Source: JBDSTZ01 sp039927975
GTDB taxonomy: Bacteria; Pseudomonadota; Gammaproteobacteria; Burkholderiales; Burkholderiaceae_D
Reading direction: 5' to 3'
Assembly: GCA_039927975.1 (NCBI GenBank)
Contig: JBDSTZ010000140.1
Coordinates: 1 to 5,681, forward strand
Length of the DNA stretch: 5,681 nucleotides
Made by a program: the position numbers and the translations under genes
The notes under the pieces: generated by a model
What the model was told of the DNA's origin: nothing
What the model saw: the letters and a program-made list of their open reading frames with translations, nothing else
The model's database searches: none
Part shown: in pieces, positions 1-5,681 of the stretch
How positions within the stretch are numbered: position 1 is the stretch's first letter
Layout of the letters: every line of letters starts with the position of its first letter

Positions 1-55
1 TGATGGCGGCAGTGTCCTGCCAAATGACCGTTTACACAAAATTATTTACACCCTC
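1..55. mobile_element. Probable end of an insertion sequence (IS256-like), partial
   Basis: The left edge reads as transposon end rather than host coding sequence. Bases 30-55 (GTTTACACAAAATTATTT followed by ACACCCTC) resemble, from memory, the terminal repeats of IS256/Mutator-family elements. The sequence runs straight into the peptidase gene and supplies its stop codon at 32-34. A small inverted repeat, GGCAG-TGTC-CTGCC (8-21), lies inside it. The peptidase family normally continues for several tens of residues past this point, which fits an insertion boundary near 50-55. The transposase itself is outside the window, so the family name is a guess. The alternative is a natural gene end with an AT-rich 3' region. 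Confidence 0.42.
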
Positions 56-514
56 AACGATCTTGTTGCCCTCTGAAATAATCAATTTTTTCGGCATCAA
101 TAACTCTGCGGCAAAACTGTTGGCCTCCGATTCCTCGATGTTCCAATAGGACTCGCTTCGGCCCATGTTCGCTCTTGTATCGACGAACGCCTTGCGCGAG
201 TGCGACAGGTGCAGGCAGAAGTGCGCGATCTCGTGTGCCAAGGTGAACCGCCTGCGTGCCGAGTACGCGTTTTTCCGCGGGTTGATCCACACCTTCGGCC
301 CCGATCCGGTGAGCTGGATGTGTCCGATTGTGCCCGGTTTGCTCTCGTCAATAGATTCATCGACTTCGATTCCAAGCCACTCGGCGATCTTGTCGACATC
401 GACCGGCGCCGCCAATACGTAGCCGTGTTCTTTCTCAAGATAATCGAACAGCGCGCCCACTGAACCGATGCGCGATTCGGTGGCCTGACCGAGGGCGGAA
501 GGGGTGCACATCAT
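32..514 (-). CDS. ImmA/IrrE-family zinc metallo-endopeptidase, C-terminally truncated
   Basis: This is a cytoplasmic zinc-dependent protease of the ImmA/IrrE (COG2856) family. Characterised members cleave a specific repressor (ImmR in ICEBs1, DdrO in Deinococcus) after a stress or cell-state signal; the target here is unknown. The active-site helix LAHEIAHFCLH places HEIAH at residues 94-98. The downstream helix has E130-A131-N132 followed by FAAELLMP, the usual third-ligand region. The N-terminal part (about 20-50) matches the usual helix before the fold (DVDKIAEWLGIEV). No XRE-type repressor, the common partner, is next to it; the partner is instead a membrane protein upstream, joined by a 4-base ATGA overlap. 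The protein ends about 20 residues after LLMP, whereas relatives usually continue into a C-terminal helical segment. Its last residues (EGVNNFV) seem to be read from an IS end. Zinc ligands are intact, so activity is possible but uncertain. Confidence 0.85.
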   Translation of the reverse strand: MMCTPSALGQATESRIGSVGALFDYLEKEHGYVLAAPVDVDKIAEWLGIEVDESIDESKPGTIGHIQLTGSGPKVWINPRKNAYSARRRFTLAHEIAHFCLHLSHSRKAFVDTRANMGRSESYWNIEESEANSFAAELLMPKKLIISEGNKIVEGVNNFV

Positions 515-981
515 TTCTCCTTATTCAGTTTATCCGATAGCGTCTGCGCGGCAGCCTGCTCACCTTTCGCGTGCTCGCTGATGTCTTTGACAAGCTGTTT
601 CACTTTCGATTCCAAAATTCCTTTCACGTGTTGCGAGACTTCGGCGTTGGTAAACGCCTTGCTGATCAGTTCGACACCCATGTCGTTTTTATTTGCGAGC
701 AACTGCTCCTCGATTTCCGCAATCAGCTGCTTGGTCTGCATTTCCTTGCTCGTGGCGAATTGCTGAGTGAACCATAGGCCTGCCACGGCAAGAAAGAGCG
801 TTATCGCGACAAAAATGAGCGTCGTGAAAACGATGTAGGTGTTTGCGATCGAAACGGCATCGGGTATGCCAGGACCGGGGGCGGTGGCGGGGAAATAGTT
901 CAGGAGGGCGAACGTGACGGCGCCGGCAAGAAATCCACCAAACATGCCGGAAAGGAAGCCTGCTTTGCTGCTGATCGACAT
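511..981 (-). CDS. Small protein with two membrane helices and a helical tail, function unknown
   Basis: I do not recognise a family. The 156-residue protein has a first hydrophobic segment at about 8-30, rich in glycines (G8, G12, G15, G16, G20), which could let helices pack together. A short Pro/Gly loop (31-40) follows, then a second hydrophobic segment at about 49-71. The remaining 85 residues are charged, helix-forming and rich in Lys, Glu and Gln, suggesting an amphipathic or coiled-coil domain. With an even number of helices, tail and N-terminus lie on the same side, probably the cytoplasm. The start is supported by AGGA (990-987) five bases before the ATG. It is the first gene of a two-gene operon whose second gene is an ImmA/IrrE peptidase. 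A membrane anchor, sensor or substrate for that peptidase is an inference from position only. Confidence 0.8.
   Translation of the reverse strand: MSISSKAGFLSGMFGGFLAGAVTFALLNYFPATAPGPGIPDAVSIANTYIVFTTLIFVAITLFLAVAGLWFTQQFATSKEMQTKQLIAEIEEQLLANKNDMGVELISKAFTNAEVSQHVKGILESKVKQLVKDISEHAKGEQAAAQTLSDKLNKEK
517..522 (-). promoter_or_regulatory. Ribosome binding site of the peptidase gene, start choice
   Basis: On the minus strand AAGGAG lies inside the last codons of the membrane-protein gene. It is 2 bases from the first ATG (514-512) and 5 bases from a second, immediately following ATG (511-509). The second spacing is the more usual one, so translation may begin at Met2. That would make the junction TGATG, a one-base stop/start overlap. 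Either way the two genes are translationally coupled. Confidence 0.6.
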
Positions 982-994
982 GTTGATCCTGTCA

Positions 995-1031
995 TACAGT
1001 ACGGGGGGCTGGTCTAGCGCCCCGTACTGTA
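995..1031. repeat. 12-bp perfect inverted repeat (hairpin) upstream of the membrane-protein gene
   Basis: The left arm TACAGTACGGGG (995-1006) and right arm CCCCGTACTGTA (1020-1031) are perfect reverse complements. Beyond one G/G mismatch (1007/1019), three more pairs (GCT 1008-1010 with AGC 1016-1018) leave a five-base loop. It lies about five bases upstream of the AGGA ribosome binding site of the 511-981 gene. There is no T-run on either side, so it is a poor intrinsic terminator for the receptor pseudogene upstream. It could be an operator for a dimeric regulator, a 5'-UTR hairpin affecting translation or mRNA stability, or a REP-like element. Confidence 0.7.
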
Positions 1032-1038
1032 CTTCCAG

Positions 1039-1067
1039 GTAAATCGATTCGAGCTATCTCACGTCAA
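1039..1067 (-). promoter_or_regulatory. Weak candidate promoter for the membrane-protein/peptidase operon
   Basis: On the minus strand TTGACG (1067-1062) is a good -35 match. Seventeen bases further is ATTTAC (1044-1039), a poor -10. If used, transcription would begin close to the outer arm of the 995-1031 inverted repeat, putting the hairpin at the 5' end of the mRNA. The weak -10 makes this tentative. Confidence 0.25.
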
Positions 1068-1096
1068 TTGTATGGGAAATATAGCGCGGTGAGATC

Positions 1097-2929
1097 TTAG
1101 AACTTGTGCCACAACCGCGCGAAATACGCCGTCCCGTTCAACCCGAACTGCACGCCTCGTACTTGAACCCATTGTCGGTCTGGTCGGGGTCCTGCGCGCT
1201 CGGCTTGACGTTGAAAATATTCGTGCTGCCGACCGTGAACTTGGTCTTTTCGCTGAACGCATACGTGAAGCTCAGATCCGCCGAGGTCTTGGCCGCGTAA
1301 TACGCATTCGGTTCCGGCGGTCCGCTGAATGTGCCCAAGGTCTGCGGTCCGAAATGAACGATCTTGAAATCCGTCTCCAGCTTGCCCTGGGTGTAATCGA
1401 ACGCCAGCGTGGCCTTGCGGCGCGGCCCGCCTTGCTCGATGAACAGGCGTTCGCGATCGGACAGCAGCACGCTGGTCTCGTAACCCTTGAGCAGCGGCGG
1501 CGCCTTGATATTGGTGACGTCGGTCGTGCTGTAATTGAGCGCGAGGAAGGTATTCAATTTGCCCGACAAGAAGTCGCTCTTGTTCGACACCGTCAAGTCC
1601 AGTCCTTGGGTGCGCGAATCGATCGAATTGACGAAGAACTGCGCCGACGCCACGCCCAACTTGAGCAGCAGGCTGCCGAGCGCCGGATAATTGTCGGAGT
1701 CGAAACGGCCCGACAGCACGATGCGGTCGTCGATATTGATGCGGTACAGGTCGGCGGTGATCGAGGTCGAACTGGTCGGCGTCCAGGTCGTGCCCAGCGT
1801 GAAACTCTTCGATTTTTCCTCCTTCAACTTGGGGATGCCGGCCGCGTTGGTGACCGCGCTGCCGTTCGGCGCCAACACCACGTCCTTAGCGAAACCGCCG
1901 ACAAAGTCGGTGAAGGTCGAGGAGAAATAAATCTGTTGCAGCGACGGCGCGCGAAAGCCGGTGCTGGCCGAAGCCCGCAATAGCACGCTCTCGCTGGGAC
2001 GATACGAGCCGGCCAACTTGCCGGTGAGGGTGGAGCCGAAGTCGCTGTACTTCTCGTAACGCAAGGCGCCCTGCAGCTTGGTGCGCTCGGCCACGTCGGC
2101 CTCCAGGTCGAGGTAGGCCGCGCTGCTGTGGCGGTTCTTGTCGGTCGCGTCGCTGGGCTGGAAACCGGGGAAGCCCTGGCTGCCGGCGTTGCCGCCGAAA
2201 CCCAGGCCGTCGGCGTCGATGTACGAACCCGGTTCGCCGGCGAAAATCTTGTAGTTTTCGCGGCGATACTCAGCGCCGAACGCGACGTTCAGTCCGCCCA
2301 TGATGTCGGCGTAAAACTTGCTGAAGTCGGCATTGGTGGTCGCTTGCTGGAACTCGAAGCCGCCGGCGTCGAAGCTGTTCGGGCTGACGCCCTTGCCGCC
2401 GGTCAGCAGATCCTTGTAGGCGATCGAGGCGTTGAAGGTGTGGCTGATGTTGTAGCGCATCTTGTTGGCGCCGTACGTTTGCGAGAAGTCGGCGTTCCAC
2501 GCGCCGAACCGGGTGCGGTAGCCGAGCGTGCCGTACTGGTCGTCGACGTCGGCCGTTCACCAGCACCTGGGTCTGGTCCGAACCGAGTCCGCGCAGGGCG
2601 GCCGAGTCGACCAGGTCGGCGCCGTCGGCCCCGGTCTGGCGGGTCGAGTTGAACGAGGGCGAGATGTAGGTGAGGGTCTGGGCCAGGTCGAACTGGCCGC
2701 CTTGCTCGGCGACCTTGGTCAGCGGGATGATGTCCACCGGCACCAGCGTGTCGGTGGCGGAAGCGGTGCTGGTGCGGCGCGAGCCGACCACGCTCACGCT
2801 CGGGATGCCATCTGGGCCGACACCCGTCGCGGCGTTTTGGGCAAACGCGGCGGGCGTCACGGCGGCAAGGCTGGCACTGCCGTACAGGGCCAGCAAGACG
2901 GATTGACGCAAAGTTTTGTTTGCAATCAC
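1097..2929 (-). pseudogene. TonB-dependent outer-membrane receptor, broken by an internal deletion and a frameshift
   Basis: An intact relative would be a plugged 22-strand beta-barrel importing siderophores or other ligands with TonB energy; the substrate cannot be told. The likely start is GTG (2929-2927) after a weak AAGAAG, giving MIANKTLRQSVLLALYG and a signal peptide cleaved near AAFAQ. A TonB-box-like SVSVVGSR and the plug start (SAALRGLGSDQTQVLVNGRR) follow. The reading frame then fails near 2541-2556: the barrel resumes in another frame as DVDDQYGTLGYRTRFG and continues with STGFRAPSLQQIYFS and other barrel signatures. About 250 residues (plug remainder and first strands) are absent compared with usual 800-900-residue receptors. 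The barrel frame ends early at 1138 (KYEACSSG). Supplying one base near 1155 restores GVQFGLNGTAYFARLWHKF and a TAA at 1099-1097, the typical C-terminus with terminal Phe. A possible -10 (TATTAT, 2960-2955) lies upstream. A sequencing or assembly error is the alternative. Confidence 0.88.
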
Positions 2930-3110
2930 GACAACTTCTTTGGTTAAAAATTTGATAATAAACAAGTCGATCGCGCCAAACCAGTCTGTGTGGAAACGCC
3001 GCAACGTTATGGCGTGATAAGCGGTATTGAGCTGCGGCGGTAGGCATTGAAGGCGAAATCCGTGTATGTACGGCGCGTGGACAGGCGCCGGCGCTCGCCC
3101 GCACGCCGGA

Positions 3111-3140
3111 TTGGCGATTTGCCGCCAGCTGGCATATACT
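3111..3140 (+). promoter_or_regulatory. Predicted sigma-70 promoter of dnaE2
   Basis: The -35 is TTGGCG (3111-3116), followed by an 18-base spacer and the -10 TATACT (3135-3140, one mismatch from consensus). Transcription would start near 3147-3150, giving a leader of about 41-44 bases. The -10 and the predicted start lie inside the LexA operator, so repressor binding would block polymerase directly. Confidence 0.65.
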
Positions 3141-3157
3141 GTGTTTTTATACAGTAT
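3136..3157. promoter_or_regulatory. LexA operator (SOS box) controlling dnaE2
   Basis: TACTGT (3137-3142), an eight-base AT-rich spacer, and ACAGTA (3151-3156) match the LexA consensus CTGT-N8-ACAG with perfect half-sites. The symmetry extends by one more A/T pair on each side. It overlaps the -10 and the predicted start point. Known biology: LexA represses until RecA filaments trigger its self-cleavage after DNA damage. The next start codon is 34 bases downstream, that of dnaE2. Confidence 0.92.
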
Positions 3158-3190
3158 TTTATTGCCCGCCTTTAAGGCCGGGTCCCTCGC

Positions 3191-5681
3191 ATGCCGTCCC
3201 CCGTCGCCCCGCCAGCGCAGACACTGCCCGAGTACGCCGAGCTGTTCTGCCTGTCCAATTTCTCCTTCCTGCAAGGCGCCTCGCACGCCGAAGAACTGGT
3301 CGCGCGCGCGGTCCGGCTCGGCTACGCGGCGCTCGCGCTGACCGACGAATGTTCGCTGGCCGGCGTGGTGCGCGCGCACGCCGAAGCGAAGAAGGCCGAC
3401 CTGCCGCTGTTGATCGGCGCCCACTTTCACCTGGAAAATCCGGACGGCAGCCCCGCGCTGTCGCTGATCCTGCTGGCGCAAAACCGCAATGGCTACGGCA
3501 ATCTGTCCGAACTGGTCACCGTGGGACGCACCCGCAGCGACAAGGGCAGCTACCTGCTGCGCCCGGACGACCTGGCCGCGCCGCCGGCCGCGCTGGCCCA
3601 CCTGCGCGGCATGCCCGACTGCCTGGCCATCCTGCTGCCGGCCTATCCCGGCCACGACGCGGCCAGTGTAGACCGCCTGCACCGCCAGGCCGCCTGGATG
3701 GGCGCGACCTTTCCCGGCCGCACCTGGCTCGGCCTGAACCTGCTGCTGCGCGCCTACGATGAAGCGCACCGCATCACCATCGCCGAAGTGGCCTGGCAGC
3801 ACGCGCTGCCGGTGACGGCGATCGGCCACGTCTGCATGCACGTGCGCTCGCGCAAGCCATTGCAGGACACCCTGAGCGCGATCCGGCTCGGCAAGGCGGT
3901 CGGCGAGTGCGGCTACGCGCTGGCGCAAAACGCCGAGCAGCACCTGCGTCCGCGCCTGCGCCTGGCCAACATCTATCCGCCCGAGGTGCTGGCCGAAACG
4001 CTGCGCATCGCCCGCCTGTGCACCTTTTCGCTCGACGAATTGCGCTACGAATATCCGGACGAGGTGGTGCCGGCCGGCCACACCGCGACCAGCTTCCTGC
4101 GCAGCGAAACCTATATCGGCGCGCACCGGCGCTTTCGCGACGGCATTCCGGCCAAGGTGCAGGGCCAGATCGAGCACGAGCTCGGCCTGATCGCCGAGAT
4201 GCGCTACGAACAGTATTTCCTCACCGTCTACGACATCGTGCGCTTCGCCCGTTCCAACCACATCCTGTGCCAGGGGCGCGGCTCGGCGGCCAACTCGGCG
4301 GTGTGCTATTGCCTCGGCATCACCGAGGTCGATCCGGCGCGCGGCAACCTGCTGTTCGAGCGCTTCATTTCGCGCGAGCGCAACGAGCCGCCCGACATCG
4401 ACGTCGACTTCGAGCACCAGCGCCGCGAGGAAGTGATCCAGTACATCTACAACAAGTACGGCCGCACCCGCGCCGCGCTGGCCGCCGTGGTGATCAGCTA
4501 CCGGCCCAAGAGCGCGCTGCGCGACAGCGGGCGCGCGCTGGGCATCGACCTGGCCATTGTCGAGAAGGTCGCCAAGACCCACCACTGGTTCGACAGCAAG
4601 GAAGACCTGGTGGCGCGCCTGGCCGAGAGCGGGCTCGACCCGGAATCGGAGGCGGCCCAGCAGTGGGCCACCCTGGCCCAGCAACTGCTTGGCTTTCCGC
4701 GCCACCTGTCGCAGCATCCGGGCGGCTTCGTGATCGCCCAGGGAAAATTGTCGCGCCTGGTGCCGATCGAAAACGCCGCCATGGCCGATCGCAGCGTGAT
4801 CCAGTGGGACAAGAACGACCTCGAGGAACTCGGCCTGATGAAGGTCGACGTGCTGGCGCTGGGCATGCTGTCGATGCTGCGGCGCGGCCTCGAACTGGTC
4901 GGCCAGCGCCACGGCACGCTGTTCGAGATGCAGGACATTCCGCACGACGACGTCGCCACCTACGACATGATTTGCGCGGCCGACACCGTCGGCGTGTTCC
5001 AGATCGAATCGCGCGCCCAGATGAGCATGCTGCCGCGCCTGCTGCCGCGCAAGTTCTACGACCTGGTGATCGAGGTGGCGGTGGTGCGTCCCGGCCCGAT
5101 CCAGGGCGGCATGGTGCATCCGTATCTGCGGCGCCGCCAGGGCTTCGAGCCGGTGCATTACCCCAAGCCGGAAATCAAGGCGGCGCTCGAACGCACGCTG
5201 GGGGTGCCGATCTTCCAGGAGCAAGTGATGCAGGTGGCGATCCTGGCGGCAGGCTTCACGCCGGGCGAAGCCGACCAGTTGCGCCGCGCGATGGCGGCCT
5301 GGAAGCGCAAGGGCGGGCTGGAACAGTATTACCAGCGTATCGTCGGCGGCATGCTCGAACGCGGTTACGAACTGGCCTTTGCCGAAGCGATCTTCAGCCA
5401 GATCCAGGGCTTTGGCGAATACGGTTTTCCGGAATCGCACGCCGCCAGTTTCGCGCTGCTGGCCTACGCCAGCGCCTGGCTCAAATGCCACGAGCCGGCC
5501 GCCTTCCTGTGCGCCTTGCTCAACAGCCAGCCGATGGGCTTCTACAGTCCCTCGCAACTGGTGCAGGACGGCCGCCGCCACGGCATCGAGGTGCGCCCGG
5601 TCGACATCGCCATCAGCGGCTGGGATTCGACCCTCGAAGGTAAAGATTTTCGCTGTCGCGAAAACGGGTGCGTTACGCAGG
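3191..5681 (+). CDS. dnaE2: Error-prone DNA polymerase III alpha subunit DnaE2 (3' end outside window)
   Basis: DnaE2 is the C-family polymerase that works with ImuA/ImuB in SOS translesion synthesis and mutagenesis. The frame is open from ATG 3191 through 830 codons to the window edge; the family is about 1,030-1,080 residues, so the OB-fold region is missing here. An in-frame stop at 3173-3175 excludes an upstream start; AAGG (3174-3177) is a distant, weak ribosome site. An N-terminal PHP domain (about 15-260) is followed by the polymerase core: GRGSAANS at 362-369, PDIDVDFE with D404 and D406, HPGGF at 509-513, and KVDVLALG with D553. These correspond to the three catalytic Asp of E. coli alpha (401, 403, 555). 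Typical DnaE2 segments VFQIESRAQMSMLPRL, RPGPIQGGMVHPYLRRR and FPESHAASFALL follow. The PHP metal motifs are degenerate (F19-C-L21 instead of HxH, TDE instead of TDH), as expected for a non-proofreading enzyme. It has its own LexA-controlled promoter; no imuA or imuB lies directly upstream. Confidence 0.95.
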   Translation, partial: MPSPVAPPAQTLPEYAELFCLSNFSFLQGASHAEELVARAVRLGYAALALTDECSLAGVVRAHAEAKKADLPLLIGAHFHLENPDGSPALSLILLAQNRNGYGNLSELVTVGRTRSDKGSYLLRPDDLAAPPAALAHLRGMPDCLAILLPAYPGHDAASVDRLHRQAAWMGATFPGRTWLGLNLLLRAYDEAHRITIAEVAWQHALPVTAIGHVCMHVRSRKPLQDTLSAIRLGKAVGECGYALAQNAEQHLRPRLRLANIYPPEVLAETLRIARLCTFSLDELRYEYPDEVVPAGHTATSFLRSETYIGAHRRFRDGIPAKVQGQIEHELGLIAEMRYEQYFLTVYDIVRFARSNHILCQGRGSAANSAVCYCLGITEVDPARGNLLFERFISRERNEPPDIDVDFEHQRREEVIQYIYNKYGRTRAALAAVVISYRPKSALRDSGRALGIDLAIVEKVAKTHHWFDSKEDLVARLAESGLDPESEAAQQWATLAQQLLGFPRHLSQHPGGFVIAQGKLSRLVPIENAAMADRSVIQWDKNDLEELGLMKVDVLALGMLSMLRRGLELVGQRHGTLFEMQDIPHDDVATYDMICAADTVGVFQIESRAQMSMLPRLLPRKFYDLVIEVAVVRPGPIQGGMVHPYLRRRQGFEPVHYPKPEIKAALERTLGVPIFQEQVMQVAILAAGFTPGEADQLRRAMAAWKRKGGLEQYYQRIVGGMLERGYELAFAEAIFSQIQGFGEYGFPESHAASFALLAYASAWLKCHEPAAFLCALLNSQPMGFYSPSQLVQDGRRHGIEVRPVDIAISGWDSTLEGKDFRCRENGCVTQ

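Noticed and set aside
989..1031. Possible second LexA box formed by CTGT/ACAG near the 12-bp inverted repeat.
   Set aside because: CTGT (989-992) and ACAG (996-999) are separated by only three bases, and the outer arms are in ACAG...CTGT order. Neither has the required CTGT-N8-ACAG geometry.
995..1031. Rho-independent terminator of the receptor gene.
   Set aside because: The stem is strong, but neither strand has a run of T after it.
2128..2652. A 174-codon plus-strand open frame opposite the receptor.
   Set aside because: It is a low-complexity Val/Ala/Gly/Arg translation of the complement of barrel codons, with no recognisable motif.
3165..3181. Imperfect hairpin around CCTTTAAGG covering the weak ribosome binding site of dnaE2.
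   Set aside because: The fold leaves only three or so stem pairs once a realistic loop is allowed, plus a mismatch. It is too weak to call a regulatory structure.
2270..5581. A 1,103-codon open frame on the minus strand, antisense to dnaE2 and continuing into the receptor N-terminus.
   Set aside because: It is the complement of high-GC dnaE2 codons, with a low-complexity composition of His, Gln, Arg, Ala and Val. Only its 2929-2548 part is real, as the receptor's signal peptide and plug start; beyond 2548 it is out-of-frame receptor sequence.
3907..5643. A 578-codon plus-strand open frame rich in Arg, Pro, Ala and Gly.
   Set aside because: It is a shifted frame of dnaE2. The true frame carries all catalytic motifs and is open across the same interval.

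Overview
The window looks like a piece of a high-GC betaproteobacterial chromosome, most likely Oxalobacteraceae (Massilia/Duganella/Janthinobacterium group). That placement is inferred from the GC-rich coding bias, the wording of the DnaE2 protein and the style of the TonB-dependent receptor; it was not tested by a search.

Left block (1-1100, minus strand, lower GC): a two-gene operon with a translationally coupled junction. The upstream gene (511-981) encodes a small protein with two membrane helices and a charged helical tail. The downstream gene (32-514) encodes an ImmA/IrrE-family zinc metallopeptidase with HEIAH and ExxxAN-type motifs. The peptidase stops early, and its last residues appear to come from the end of an insertion sequence that fills the left edge of the window. 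A 12-bp inverted repeat (995-1031) sits just upstream of the operon's ribosome binding site.

Middle block (1097-2929, minus strand): a TonB-dependent outer-membrane receptor that is now a pseudogene. The signal peptide and the start of the plug are in one frame. Roughly 250 residues (most of the plug and the first barrel strands) are missing at a sharp junction near 2541-2556, after which the barrel continues in another frame. A second, one-base frameshift near 1155 separates the last 19 residues, including the canonical terminal Phe, from the barrel.

Right block (3111-5681, plus strand): dnaE2, the error-prone DNA polymerase III alpha subunit of SOS mutagenesis, complete at its 5' end and cut by the window edge after 830 codons. 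Its promoter carries a perfect LexA operator (TACTGT-N8-ACAGTA) on the -10 element. It is therefore a single SOS-controlled transcription start immediately in front of dnaE2, with no imuA/imuB upstream, unlike the common imuA-imuB-dnaE2 operon.

The three blocks do not form one pathway. dnaE2 is the functional, regulated gene. The receptor is decaying, and the membrane-protein/peptidase pair is an accessory module that seems to have been hit by a transposon. The least-described items are that membrane-protein/ImmA pair and the paired inverted repeats at the 3' edge of the dnaE2 fragment. No RNA genes or CRISPR arrays were seen, and there is no gene-free stretch above 300 bases.
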